Assembly (NCBI GenBank): GCA_951813625.1
Contig: CATOTS010000021.1
Location: 1 to 64,000, forward strand
Source of the DNA: an uncultured Caldilineaceae bacterium
Lineage (GTDB): Bacteria; Chloroflexota; Anaerolineae; Caldilineales; Caldilineaceae
Direction of reading: 5' to 3'
Length of the DNA stretch: 64,000 nucleotides
Positions 18,166-26,975 of this stretch are shown here, one piece after another. The first letter of the stretch is position 1. The number at the start of each line of letters is the position of its first letter. The position numbers and the translations under genes are program-made. The notes under the pieces were generated by a model. The model saw nothing but the letters and a program-made list of their open reading frames with translations, searched no databases and was not told the origin of the DNA.

Positions 18166-19062
18166 ATGGATACCAGGAAGACTGACTTGCCGGAGGCGCA
18201 GTTCGGACTGCCCTACGACTGCGAGCCAACCCTGAACGACATACAGGTCTTTGACTTTTGCCGCAAGGGCTACCTGATACTTGAAGGTGTGGTCGCCGAC
18301 GAGGTCAACGAGCGCATGCTCGCCTTCGCCCAAGAGCATACCGGTCATCAACCACTGGAACTGTTGTCCGAAGATTGGTTCGTCGAAGGCGTATTCAAAA
18401 ACCCACAGGCAGCCGGCGCGGTCCGCTCCTTGCTGGGCGCAAATTTCAAGCTGCCGCAAACGCTGTGCAACCACCGCGCCGATGGACCGCTCCCTCCTCA
18501 GGACTGGCACCGCGACGGCGGGTCGATTTACAACAACCGGCTGGACTACCTCCAGGTGTTCTACTACCCACAGGACACCCCGCCTGAAATGGGGCCGACC
18601 GAACTGATCCCGGGCTCGCACTTCATGCGCAGCAAGGCCAACTACATGGGGCATATCCGCAGCGTGAAGCCGGTCAAATTGACCGCAGCACCCGCGGGAA
18701 CGATCACTATCACGGCCTATCCGATCTGGCATCGAAGAGGCCGCAGCAAGGTATCGACAGTCCGCCATCTGTTCAAGTACAACTATTTCCGCACTGCCGA
18801 ACCGCGCCGCGACTGGCTCATCGATCCCGAGCACGATTTTTCGTGGCCCGACATGTCAGAAGTCGAGCCCCACTTCGAGCAGTTCCGCTGCGGCATCGCC
18901 GCGGCAGAGTTGTTCAGCTGGGTGTGCGGCGAGCAGTTCGACTACGTTGGAGGCACAGGCTGGCCGTGCGAGGCGCCTGTCAAACCGGGACTGTGCGATC
19001 AGGAAGGCCTGCCCGCAGGGTTACGCCGCTTTACTGAGGCAGGCATCAGAGAATTGGCCTGA
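18166..19062 (+). CDS. phytanoyl-CoA dioxygenase-family (PhyH) protein
   Basis: 298-residue Fe(II)/2-oxoglutarate oxygenase-like protein. The iron triad is H115/D117 in DWHRDGG and H189 in IWHRRG. R200 in VRHLFKYNY is a candidate 2-oxoglutarate anchor. AAGGAGGA lies six bases before the ATG at 18166, which I prefer to the TTG at 18163. It is close in sequence to the PhyH at 22873, and both follow the same small gene. It probably hydroxylates a small molecule; the substrate is unknown. Confidence 0.85.
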   Translation: MDTRKTDLPEAQFGLPYDCEPTLNDIQVFDFCRKGYLILEGVVADEVNERMLAFAQEHTGHQPLELLSEDWFVEGVFKNPQAAGAVRSLLGANFKLPQTLCNHRADGPLPPQDWHRDGGSIYNNRLDYLQVFYYPQDTPPEMGPTELIPGSHFMRSKANYMGHIRSVKPVKLTAAPAGTITITAYPIWHRRGRSKVSTVRHLFKYNYFRTAEPRRDWLIDPEHDFSWPDMSEVEPHFEQFRCGIAAAELFSWVCGEQFDYVGGTGWPCEAPVKPGLCDQEGLPAGLRRFTEAGIRELA

Positions 19063-19104
19063 GTACTTCAACAAAGTCCCAATTGTCAACACAACCCCAG
19101 GACT

Positions 19105-21441
19105 ATGCCCGAGACTCTGTTTCCCACCGACCTGCCTGAGCGCGAATGGGTCGAATTCCACGCCTCAGGATTCAGTTCACCAGTCGTCGGCGTCATCCAC
19201 CGGCGTTCCTATCGCGCGCTCTGCGGCGTGCCGCTGGGCAGCCTGGACACCGGTTGCCTCGATCTCGACAGCAGCGGTCTTTTCGGCCTGTGCAGCATCT
19301 TCAACTCCCACGTACCGCGGCGCGGCGCGCTGAACCTCCCCTTTCTCGGCCTCGGCGTCGGGGGAAAAACGTGGGTGCTGACGACAGGGCAGCAAAGCCC
19401 GGAAAAGGGATCGGGCCACGCCGCCAACGAGGAGCCGCCGCCCGACCTGGAGATGCCGGGTGTGCAGCTGGCGCAGGACATCCACTATTGGGGCCACTTT
19501 CCGGTGGCGGACCTGGAGTTCGACACCGACGCGCCCGTGGATGTCGGCTTGAGGGCATGGGCTCCCTTCCTGCCGGGAAACGTGGACCGTTCAGTTCTGC
19601 CAGGGGCCGTGTTTGAGGTGCATCTTCGCAATGACTCAGACGCGCCGCAGTCCGGTACACTGGCCTTCAGCTTCTTCGGCCCGAGCGTGGGCGAATCCTG
19701 GGCGAACCTGTTCCCCCGACAGCAGATTTCAACGCCGGTGCGGGGTGTCAGCGTAAGCTCGCGGCGCTGTAGCTATGTGCTGGGCGCGGTCGGCGAAGAA
19801 CGCGTGCGAACGGGCGGCGAATTGGGATTGGACGCAGCCGCCTGGGCGCGCATCGAACAGGATCTGCCGGCGACTGCTGAGACCCAGGCGGGCGCCTCCG
19901 TCGCCGTAGATTTTTCCCTCGCGCCGCACGAAACAAGGGTGGTCCGCTTCGTATTGACCTGGTACAGCCCGCACTGGATGAGCACCGGTGACCCCTTGGT
20001 CGGGCCGCGCGCCTTCCGCCACATGCACACGACTCTCTATGCCAGCGCGTTGGACGCGGCCGCGATCCTGGCGCAAGAGCACGAGACGCTGTTGGCGCGC
20101 GTGCTGGCCTGGCAGGAAGTGGTGTTCGCCGAACAGACGCTGCCGGCCTGGCTGCGTGAGGCGCTCGTCAACACGTTGCACACCTACGCCGAGACCAGCT
20201 TTTGGGCGGTGGCAGAGCCCCCCATCGGCGATTGGTGCCGGCCGGAGGACGGTCTCTTCGCCATCAACGAGAGCCCGCGCTCCTGCCCGCAGATGGAGTG
20301 CCTGCCCACGGCCTACTTTGGCGGCATCCCGATGGTCTATTTCTTCCCACGCCTGGTGCTGTCTGCCCTGCGCGGGCAAAAGGCCTACCAGAGCGAAAAC
20401 GGCGCGCCGCCACTCATTTTTGGCGGCAACACCCAGTGGACGGGAGGCTGCGAGATGGCCAGCCCGACGCCGGGCTACCAGGTCACCACCAACGTACCAT
20501 GTTACGTCGACCTGGTCGACCGCTACGGGCTGCTCCACGGCGATGACGCCTTCGTGCAGGAGTTCTACCCATCGATCAAAAAGAGCATCGAGTTCATGGC
20601 CGATCTCAACCGCGGCCCGGACGGCATCGTCTCGATGCCCGATCGGCTGGTCAGTGTCCACATCCACATCTTTTTCGAGACCGAATGGTACGAGTTCAGC
20701 CACTGGGCCGGCATCGTGCCGCACGTCGGTGGACTACACCTGGTAGCGCTGCGGATGGCGGAGCGAATGGCGCAGGCGGCCGGAGACGAGCCTTTTGCCG
20801 ACCAGTGCCGGGCCTGGATCGAAGCCGGCAGCAACTCGATCGAAAACAAGACCTGGACGGGCGAATACTACCTGCGCTACCTGGACCCGGAGACCGGAGA
20901 CAAGTCGGACGATATATTCTCGGTCCAGCTGGACGGAGAATGGATGGCCGGCTGGCATGGCGTGGAGGGCGTCTTCCGCCCGGACCGGATTGCGACAACC
21001 CTGGAAACGATCAAGCGCACCTGTGTGGCCGCGACGCCCCTCGGGACGGTTCACTACACTACACCCGAGGGCGTGCCGTCAGCCGGCGGCGAAGAGCTCG
21101 AGTCGGTCGACGACCTCTGGCATTCCTGGCCGGCAACACAGATCTGTCTGCACGCCCCGGTTACGCTGGGCCTGACCTACATGTACGCGGGCCAACCGGA
21201 GTTCGGGCTGGAAGTGATGCGCCGGTTCATTCACAAGGTGCATTGCGAGCGCGGCATGTCGTGGTACGGCGCAAACATTATCGATAGCCCCGGCGGCGAA
21301 CTTGCCTTCGGCACAGAGTACACGATCGGCACGCAGCTGTGGGCCGTGCCGGCGGCAATGAAAAAGCAGGATATTCGCGCGCCTTCTCAGCCCGGCGGCC
21401 TGGTGGACCGCGTCCTCCGCGCCGCGGCGGGAGAGTGTTGA
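19105..21441 (+). CDS. GH116-like (DUF608/GBA2-type) glycoside hydrolase
   Basis: 778 residues. The N-terminal beta-sandwich has CGVPLGSLDTGCLDL (the GIPLGGxGTG-like family motif). The alpha/alpha-barrel half has FGGIPMVYFFPRL, FGGNTQWTGGCEMASP, WTGEYYLRYLDPETGD, FSVQLDGEWMAGWHGV and YTIGTQLWAVPAAM. This matches beta-glucosidase-type GH116 architecture. The family usually has SDQL at the acid/base loop, but here it reads SVQLDGEW, so the catalytic acid may have moved or been lost. No signal peptide is seen. The next gene starts two bases after the stop. Confidence 0.75.
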   Translation: MPETLFPTDLPEREWVEFHASGFSSPVVGVIHRRSYRALCGVPLGSLDTGCLDLDSSGLFGLCSIFNSHVPRRGALNLPFLGLGVGGKTWVLTTGQQSPEKGSGHAANEEPPPDLEMPGVQLAQDIHYWGHFPVADLEFDTDAPVDVGLRAWAPFLPGNVDRSVLPGAVFEVHLRNDSDAPQSGTLAFSFFGPSVGESWANLFPRQQISTPVRGVSVSSRRCSYVLGAVGEERVRTGGELGLDAAAWARIEQDLPATAETQAGASVAVDFSLAPHETRVVRFVLTWYSPHWMSTGDPLVGPRAFRHMHTTLYASALDAAAILAQEHETLLARVLAWQEVVFAEQTLPAWLREALVNTLHTYAETSFWAVAEPPIGDWCRPEDGLFAINESPRSCPQMECLPTAYFGGIPMVYFFPRLVLSALRGQKAYQSENGAPPLIFGGNTQWTGGCEMASPTPGYQVTTNVPCYVDLVDRYGLLHGDDAFVQEFYPSIKKSIEFMADLNRGPDGIVSMPDRLVSVHIHIFFETEWYEFSHWAGIVPHVGGLHLVALRMAERMAQAAGDEPFADQCRAWIEAGSNSIENKTWTGEYYLRYLDPETGDKSDDIFSVQLDGEWMAGWHGVEGVFRPDRIATTLETIKRTCVAATPLGTVHYTTPEGVPSAGGEELESVDDLWHSWPATQICLHAPVTLGLTYMYAGQPEFGLEVMRRFIHKVHCERGMSWYGANIIDSPGGELAFGTEYTIGTQLWAVPAAMKKQDIRAPSQPGGLVDRVLRAAAGEC

Positions 21442-21443
21442 AG

Positions 21444-22364
21444 ATGAAATACCGGCAACTCATCCGCGACGGCACGCAGGTTTCGGTCCTCGGGCTGGGC
21501 ACGTGGCCGTTGGGCGGCCACATGGGCCAAATGGACGAACGCACCGCGACCTCCATCACGCGGGCCGCCATCGACAGCGGCATCAATCTGATCGATACCG
21601 CGCAGGCGTACCACCCCAGCGAGACGCGACTCGGCCGTGCGCTAAAGGACGGATACCGCGAGCGCTGCTTTTTGGCCTCCAAGGCGATCGGCGATTACTC
21701 GCCGGCCGGCATCCGCGCGGCGATGGAGGACAGTTTGCGCAATCTGGAAGTGGACTTCGTCGATCTCTATCAGGTCCACCACCCGGATCCCGCCTATCCT
21801 TTCGATCAGACGATGCACGCGCTCGAACGGCTCCAGGAGCAGGGCAAGACCCGCTACTTCGGCGTCTCCAACTATGACCTCGAACATATGCAGGCGTCTT
21901 TCGCGGCCGCGCACTTTCACACCAATCAGACGCGTTACAACATGCTCGACCGCCGGCGAGAGGCCGGCGTGCTGCCGTTTTGCCAACAGCACGAAATCGG
22001 CGTGTTGGCGCACAGTCCGCTGGCCAAGGGGCTGCTCACCGGGCGCTACCGCGTCGGTCATTCATTTCCCGATGATGACGAGCGAGCGCACTTGCCCCGC
22101 TTTCGAGGCGCGACCTTTGCCCACTATGTCGGCGTTGCCGACCAGCTGCAGGAATTGGCAGCCGACAAAGGAATCAGTCTTGTACAAATGGCGATCGGAT
22201 GGCTTCTGCGGCTGCCCGCGGTCAGTTGCGTGCTGGTCGGCGCCAAGAGTCCCAAACAGGTGAGCGAGCATCTGGCCGCCGCCGACGTCACCTTCACCGC
22301 AGACGAACTGGAACGGATCGAAGCGATCCTGGAAAATACTTCCGGCGAACTATATGATAGTTAG
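21444..22364 (+). CDS. aldo/keto reductase
   Basis: 306-residue NAD(P)H-dependent TIM-barrel oxidoreductase. Catalytic residues are visible in NLIDTAQAYHPSE (Asp, Tyr), FLASKAIG (Lys) and YQVHHPDP (His). LVGAKSPKQVSEHL is the cofactor-phosphate-binding end. I chose the ATG at 21444 because it starts MKYRQLIRDGTQVSVLGLGTW, the family's normal N-terminus. It follows the GH116-like gene by two bases, so the two are probably co-translated. The stop codon lies in the first unit of an 18-bp tandem repeat. Confidence 0.9.
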   Translation: MKYRQLIRDGTQVSVLGLGTWPLGGHMGQMDERTATSITRAAIDSGINLIDTAQAYHPSETRLGRALKDGYRERCFLASKAIGDYSPAGIRAAMEDSLRNLEVDFVDLYQVHHPDPAYPFDQTMHALERLQEQGKTRYFGVSNYDLEHMQASFAAAHFHTNQTRYNMLDRRREAGVLPFCQQHEIGVLAHSPLAKGLLTGRYRVGHSFPDDDERAHLPRFRGATFAHYVGVADQLQELAADKGISLVQMAIGWLLRLPAVSCVLVGAKSPKQVSEHLAAADVTFTADELERIEAILENTSGELYDS

Positions 22365-22406
22365 TGACGGTATGATAGTTAGTGACGGCATGATAGTTAG
22401 TGGCGG
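22353..22406 (+). repeat. 18-bp tandem repeat, three copies, over a stop codon
   Basis: The unit TATGATAGTTAGTGACGG occurs twice exactly and once with two changes. The first unit carries the last codons and TAG of the aldo/keto reductase; the other copies lie in the gap. Confidence 0.85.
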
Positions 22407-22503
22407 TTAGCCGTACCTTCGATTCGCCGGCCTGCGGTCAATACCGGCTGGCGCAGCGGCCAAACGAGCAAATTGTGCAGGTCAGAGCGTAAGGAATCGC
22501 AAC

Positions 22504-22869
22504 ATGGCCAATCACGACACCATCAGGGAGCGGGTCGAGCATTGTCTGGACGAGTTGGCGCAGGGCGGTGTAAGGAAAGCCAGCTTGCGCGCGATACTCG
22601 ACGCGCTCGACGAACCGCCGCGCCAGCAGTTGCTCTTCCTGCGCGTTAGCGGCTTGACCGTCAGCTCCGAGGTCGTCGGCATGCTGACGCTGGAGAACGG
22701 CGAGATCGACGAAGGGCCGCTGGAACCTGAGGATTGGCCGTACAATACGGTGATCGAGGCGATACAGGCCGGCTGGCGGGTGATCAAATTCCCCGAGCTG
22801 GCGCTGTGGATGGACGAAACGAAAACCTACGAGGTCGGCGGCGAATACGTCCTCGAAAAATGGAGGTGA
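22504..22869 (+). CDS. small conserved protein paired with PhyH
   Basis: 121 residues, not recognised. The N-terminal third is charged and helical (DTIRERVEHCLDELAQGG). The C-terminal part is beta-rich with EDWPYNTVIEAIQAGWRVIKFPELALWMD, the best-conserved stretch against the broken copy at 17757-18118. No signal peptide or membrane segment is seen, so it is cytoplasmic. The stop is three bases before the GTG of a PhyH gene, and the broken copy also precedes a PhyH gene. A partner or accessory role for the oxygenase is an inference from that repeated order. Confidence 0.7.
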   Translation: MANHDTIRERVEHCLDELAQGGVRKASLRAILDALDEPPRQQLLFLRVSGLTVSSEVVGMLTLENGEIDEGPLEPEDWPYNTVIEAIQAGWRVIKFPELALWMDETKTYEVGGEYVLEKWR

Positions 22870-22872
22870 GAG

Positions 22873-23772
22873 GTGAAGAGGATAAGTGACATTCGCCCGA
22901 CAATGACCGATTCTCAGGTGCTCGATTTCTGCAAGAAGGGCTACTTGCTCCTGCCCGCGGCCGTGCCGGAGAAAATAAACCGGCGAGTGGTCGAGTATAC
23001 CAACGAAATTGTGCAGGAGCAGCCGTCGTTGAAGATACCGCGCCGTTCAAAGGAGATCGAGTTTCACCTGCCGCTCTTAAAAGAGGAGTGGTTTGTCGAG
23101 CACGTGCTGCTGAACGACGAGGCAGCCGGCGCTGTTCGCTCGCTGTTGGGCAAGGACTTCACACTGCCCATCCTGATCAGCGACCACCGCGCCGAAACGC
23201 CGATGCCCGAGCCGGGAGGATGGCACCGCGACGGCAACTACGTCCACAACAAGAAACTGAACTACGTGGAAGTCTTTTACCACCCGGAAGACGTTCCCGT
23301 CGAAAAAGGCCCCACCGAAGTCCTGCCCGGTTCGCATCACCTAGCCTCGGGCCCCGTCGGTCATTATGGCGGCCTCAAGGGCGGAATACCTTTCGCGCCG
23401 CCGGCCGCGCCCGCTGGTTCGATTCTGATCATGTCCTACAACCTCTGGCACCGCCGCACCCGCTCGACTGCGAGCGGGTTTCGCCATCTCTTTCGCTACA
23501 ACTACTGGCGCACGACCATGCCGGCGCGCGACTGGATCATCGAACCGGACTTTGACCTGCGCACCGCCAACTATGAGTTCTTCGACCGGCCGACAACGCG
23601 GCCGCCAACGCGCGACTGCAACGACGCAGCGGAAATGTTCTTCTGGCTGAGTGGAATGCACGACCAGTTCGCAGTAATGGGCGGACAGTGCTGGCCGAGC
23701 CCGCACATCGGCCTGGAAGGCGAGGTGCAGGGCTTCCCCGGCGACATTACCGACGAACGCTTGCGCGGATAA
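22873..23772 (+). CDS. phytanoyl-CoA dioxygenase-family (PhyH) protein
   Basis: 299 residues with the iron triad H118/D120 in GWHRDGN and H193 in LWHRRTR. It shares SLLGxxFxLP, GPTEVLPGSHH and RHLFRYNYWR with the PhyH at 18166. The GTG start follows GGAGGTGAGAG, and only three bases separate it from the small upstream gene, so translation is coupled. A hydroxypyruvate-isomerase-like gene starts 30 bp downstream. The substrate is unknown; many such bacterial proteins act on sugars, lipids or natural products. Confidence 0.85.
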   Translation: MKRISDIRPTMTDSQVLDFCKKGYLLLPAAVPEKINRRVVEYTNEIVQEQPSLKIPRRSKEIEFHLPLLKEEWFVEHVLLNDEAAGAVRSLLGKDFTLPILISDHRAETPMPEPGGWHRDGNYVHNKKLNYVEVFYHPEDVPVEKGPTEVLPGSHHLASGPVGHYGGLKGGIPFAPPAAPAGSILIMSYNLWHRRTRSTASGFRHLFRYNYWRTTMPARDWIIEPDFDLRTANYEFFDRPTTRPPTRDCNDAAEMFFWLSGMHDQFAVMGGQCWPSPHIGLEGEVQGFPGDITDERLRG

Positions 23773-23802
23773 TGGCTGTTTTCACGGACAGGGTGCGCGA
23801 CC

Positions 23803-24630
23803 ATGCTTGAACTGTCGGCGAACATCGAATACATGTATACCGATCGCGATTTCGTGGACCGCATCGACGCGGTTGCGGAATTGGATGTGCCCGCCTTTGA
23901 GTTCGGCGTTTGGCTGGAGCGAGACGTGCCGTCGATTCGTGAACGCGCCAAGCGCCACCGCCTGACGGTGGCAAACATCAGCGTCGATCCCAAGATCAGC
24001 CTGCTCGACGCAGACGAAAGCGCCGCCCTGGCCAGGGCCGTGCGGGCAACTTGCGACACCGCGCGGCAGTTCGGCTGTACGCAACTGGGACTGCTGGTGG
24101 AAGAGGTGAAGTTGGAGCCGGGTCGACCGTGGTTCGACTACCAGCGCAGCGACCGGCAACGCGACGAACGCCGTCGCCAGCGCGACAATATCGTGCGCGC
24201 GCTGAAATCGGTCGCGCCGGTCGCAGAGGGCGAAGGAATGCTCCTCCTTATCGAATGCTTGAACACCTTGGTGGACCACGCCGACTACTTCATCGCTTCC
24301 TGGAAGGAGGGCGTTTCCATCGCCAGAGAAGTGGACAGCCCCGCGGTGGGTTTGACGTTCGACGCCTACCATCATCAGGTTAACGAAGGGAACTTGATCA
24401 GCAGTCTTAGACAGGATATCGACCTGATTCATCACATACATATCGCCGATGTGCCCGGGCGCCACGAACCTGGGACCGGCGAAATCAACTACCTGAACCT
24501 GCTGAGAGCCGCCAAACAAGCCGGCTACGATGGCTACCTCGGCCTTGAATGCGTACCAACCAAAGAGGATGTAGGCGCCGCGCTGGCGCCTATCAGACAG
24601 ATCGTCGACCAGGTCAATCGCGAAGAATAG
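23803..24630 (+). CDS. hydroxypyruvate isomerase-like TIM-barrel protein
   Basis: 275-residue AP-endonuclease-2-like TIM barrel. It shares IHIADVPGRHEPGTGEINY, LTFDAYHHQVNEGNL and LGLECV with the gene at 5041. LLLIECLNTLVDHADYF carries a probable metal-binding Glu. It lies in a run of PhyH, isomerase and SDR genes that looks like a single operon. The isomerase reaction class is likely; the substrate is not known. Confidence 0.85.
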   Translation: MLELSANIEYMYTDRDFVDRIDAVAELDVPAFEFGVWLERDVPSIRERAKRHRLTVANISVDPKISLLDADESAALARAVRATCDTARQFGCTQLGLLVEEVKLEPGRPWFDYQRSDRQRDERRRQRDNIVRALKSVAPVAEGEGMLLLIECLNTLVDHADYFIASWKEGVSIAREVDSPAVGLTFDAYHHQVNEGNLISSLRQDIDLIHHIHIADVPGRHEPGTGEINYLNLLRAAKQAGYDGYLGLECVPTKEDVGAALAPIRQIVDQVNREE

Positions 24631-24708
24631 GCATCGAGGCGCGAGCCGGCCGCAGCAGTCCCGCTTCGCCTGCTTCGCAGATTTTCGTACGGAAAGTTGG
24701 TTCAGCGC

Positions 24709-25557
24709 ATGAACGCCATCCAAAGCTTCGATAAAGTCAGCCTGATAACCGGCGGCAGCAAAGGAATAGGCGAAGGCTGCGCGCGGGTCTTTTGTGCCGC
24801 CGGCGCGCCGGTCGTCATCTGTGCCCGCGGCCGCGAAGCCGGCGAGGCCCTGGCAGCCGAACTGACTGCGCAAGGTCCCGGCGAGTGCCACTTCGAACCG
24901 TGCGATGTGAGCGATCCCGACCAAATTAGGCGGGTCGTTGACAGAACCGTAGAACGGTTTGGCCGGCTGGACTGCCTGGTCAACAACGCCGGCACGCATC
25001 CGCCCCACAGGACGATCGACGAGTTCACAATCGAAGAGTTTGAACAACTGCTGCGGGTGAACCTCGTCAGTTACTTCGCCGGCTGCAAGTTTGCGCTGCC
25101 CCACCTGCGCAAGACGCGCGGCAGCATCATCAACCTGGGCAGCCTGGTCGGCGTCATGGGGCAACAGTTGGCTACCACCTACTGCGCGACCAAGGGCGGG
25201 ATCAGCGCCTTCACGAAGGCGTTGGCCATCGAAGAAGCGCGCTTCGACGTGCGCGTGAACGCCGTCCTGCCCGGCAATATCATCTCCGACAGCCGCATCC
25301 AGGGCGTTGCGCAGTCGGATAATCCTGAAGAACTGGACAGACTGGTGGACAGCTGGCAGTGGCCGGGACGCAGCGGCAGCATCGAAGAGGCCGGACAGGC
25401 ATGCCTCTTTCTGGCCAGCGACAGCGCAAGCTATATCACCGGCATCGAACTGATAATCAGCGGCGGCTCTGAGTTGGGGTACGGCATCAAGGCGCCGTGG
25501 AAGCTCGGGCTCGACCTGTCGGAAGAGCAGTATCCTCGACCTGCAGATGCTCAGTAA
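24709..25557 (+). CDS. short-chain dehydrogenase/reductase (classical SDR)
   Basis: 282 residues with the cofactor loop TGGSKGIGEG, NNAG, a catalytic Ser in GSLVG and YCATK. VLPGNIISD and ITGIELIISGGSELGYG are the usual C-terminal features. The start is either the ATG at 24709 or a TTG at 24697, which directly follows GGAAAG. The ATG gives the more typical N-terminus. It probably oxidises or reduces a sugar or polyol in the same pathway as the isomerase gene before it. Confidence 0.9.
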   Translation: MNAIQSFDKVSLITGGSKGIGEGCARVFCAAGAPVVICARGREAGEALAAELTAQGPGECHFEPCDVSDPDQIRRVVDRTVERFGRLDCLVNNAGTHPPHRTIDEFTIEEFEQLLRVNLVSYFAGCKFALPHLRKTRGSIINLGSLVGVMGQQLATTYCATKGGISAFTKALAIEEARFDVRVNAVLPGNIISDSRIQGVAQSDNPEELDRLVDSWQWPGRSGSIEEAGQACLFLASDSASYITGIELIISGGSELGYGIKAPWKLGLDLSEEQYPRPADAQ

Positions 25558-25722
25558 GAATTCTTCTGCAACGCAGTCGCCGCTTGGCTCTTCTCCCTGT
25601 TTTCTCGGTTCATCGTCTTCTGGCCGACTTGAAACTGCCTCGTCTTCCTCTCTTTCGTAACCGAATTGCCTTGTTCTTCTCCAAAGACGGAGCGTTATGG
25701 CGCCGTCCAGAATAGGGGCACA
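25558..25722. repeat. flank carrying the outer end of dispersed repeat copy C
   Basis: No gene is seen. The last part (about 25700-25722) reads, on the minus strand, GTGCCCCTATTCTGGAC. This matches the far right arm of copy B (12597-12613), so it is the severed end of copy C beyond the insertion element. Confidence 0.6.
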
Positions 25723-25730
25723 TTTTCCTT
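25723..25730. repeat. left target-site duplication
   Basis: TTTTCCTT, matching TATTCCTT at 29170-29177 in 7 of 8 positions. Eight base pairs is the duplication length typical of the IS1595 family. Confidence 0.75.
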
Positions 25731-25763
25731 GGCGACTCTAAGTTTGGGGCTTGACAAGTAAAG
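25731..25763 (+). repeat. left terminal inverted repeat of the IS element
   Basis: Starts GGCGACTCTAAG and continues through GGGGCTTGACAAGTAAAG. It pairs with 29137-29169 with two mismatches (positions 4 and 6). It contains the -35 hexamer of the transposase promoter. Confidence 0.88.
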
Positions 25764-25779
25764 GATTATCGGGTATCCT
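25751..25779 (+). promoter_or_regulatory. transposase promoter inside the left inverted repeat
   Basis: TTGACA (25751-25756), a 17-base spacer, then TATCCT (25774-25779). Transcription would begin near 25786, about 25 bases before the GTG start. Confidence 0.65.
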
Positions 25780-25800
25780 GTAGGTATAGTCAACTACAGG
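25777..25800 (+). promoter_or_regulatory. leader stem-loop covering the transposase ribosome site
   Basis: CCTGTAG (25777-25783) pairs with CTACAGG (25794-25800), which overlaps the AGGAG Shine-Dalgarno. The left half lies upstream of the predicted transcription start. Only read-through transcripts from outside the element would form the hairpin and hide the ribosome site. Confidence 0.55.
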
Positions 25801-25809
25801 AGATAGCCC

Positions 25810-26679
25810 GTGAAACTGGTCACAATTTTCAGCAAGTTCCCGACACAACAGGCTTGCATCGACCATCTGGAAAAGGCGCGTTGGGCTGACAAGCCTACTT
25901 GCCCGTTCTGTGGGTCCGACAGGGTAGCGCGCAAGCGTGAGAATCAGCGGATAGGCCGCTGGAACTGCCACAAATGCCACAACAGTTACAACGTCCTGAC
26001 CGGCACGATTTTCAAGGCTACACGGGTTCCGTTGCAGAAGTGGTTCTTGGGCATTGCGATTCTGCTGAACGCCAAGAAAAGCGTCTCCAGCCTGCAGCTG
26101 GCCCGCGACCTTGACCTCACACCGCCGACCGCTTGGCGGATGGGAATGCAGATTCGCAAGGCGATGGTAGACGACAGTGTGTTCCTGAAGGGCATCGTGG
26201 AGGCTGATGAGACCTTTGTTTCGACGGATGGCAGCAACAACCGAGACGATGATGATCCGCCCAAGCGCGGGCGCGGTACCAAAAAGCAACCCGTTATCGG
26301 TGCACTGGCACACGGCGGTAAGGTTGTGGCACAGCCGAGCGATAAGGTCACGGGAAAGACGCTCAAGGCGTTTCTGGCAAGCGTAGTCAAAGGCGATGAC
26401 AGCCTGCTCATCACGGATGAATACAGCGGCTACAATCGCATGGGAGAGTGGGTTCCGCATTTCACCATCAATCACGCCGTTGCCTACGCTGAGGGTCTGG
26501 TACACACGAACACGATTGAAGGCTTTTGGAGTCTCGTAAAGCGAGCGATCTTTGGACAGCATCACCACTACAGCAAAGGCAACACGGCAGCCTACATCAC
26601 CGAAGCCTGCTACAAGTACAACAATCGACACAACGCCAACGTCTTCGACCAATTCCTTGTCGAAGCGGTCACGGTATAG
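25810..26679 (+). CDS. IS1595-family transposase
   Basis: 289-residue transposase. The N-terminal zinc ribbon has C31/C34 (CPFCG) and C53/C56 (CHKC), followed by the family motif VLTGTIF. The catalytic residues are D133 (EADETFV), D203 (LITDEYSGY) and E237 (HTNTIEGFWS). The length is normal and the gene is intact, so the element may still move. The GTG start follows AGGAGA; the leader structure suggests expression is held low. It should cut and insert the 33-bp ends described above. Confidence 0.93.
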   Translation: MKLVTIFSKFPTQQACIDHLEKARWADKPTCPFCGSDRVARKRENQRIGRWNCHKCHNSYNVLTGTIFKATRVPLQKWFLGIAILLNAKKSVSSLQLARDLDLTPPTAWRMGMQIRKAMVDDSVFLKGIVEADETFVSTDGSNNRDDDDPPKRGRGTKKQPVIGALAHGGKVVAQPSDKVTGKTLKAFLASVVKGDDSLLITDEYSGYNRMGEWVPHFTINHAVAYAEGLVHTNTIEGFWSLVKRAIFGQHHHYSKGNTAAYITEACYKYNNRHNANVFDQFLVEAVTV

Positions 26680-26700
26680 CGTGAGCGAAAGGAACAAACT

Positions 26701-26862
26701 ATGTGGTCAGTTGAGAGACGGTATCCTGAGAACGAGTGGGTTTTGCGTAAAGATGGGAAGTGCTATCACAATTTCGGAAACATGAATGGGAGTTCGCAGA
26801 GTTCCAGTCAGCAGTGTGAACGGACGTTAGCCCAAAATTTGATCGAGGATTTCTATAAGTAA
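26701..26862 (+). CDS. small ORF (53 aa) in the IS element
   Basis: Starts MWSVERRYPENEWVLRKDG and ends LIEDFYK. AAAGGA lies seven bases before the ATG, and the gene begins 21 bases after the transposase stop. It is rich in polar and aromatic residues, with two Cys and no membrane segment. I do not recognise it. The good ribosome site and tight spacing support a real gene. Confidence 0.5.
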   Translation: MWSVERRYPENEWVLRKDGKCYHNFGNMNGSSQSSSQQCERTLAQNLIEDFYK

Positions 26863-26975
26863 CGACCTGAAATGGGATACAGGATGGCGTACTTGGCTCT
26901 TCAGATGGTGGAGGAGTCCGGTTCGGTTGTGTCGATTTCGGTCAAAACTCCGAGACAAGAGTAGCGAGGTGAGTT

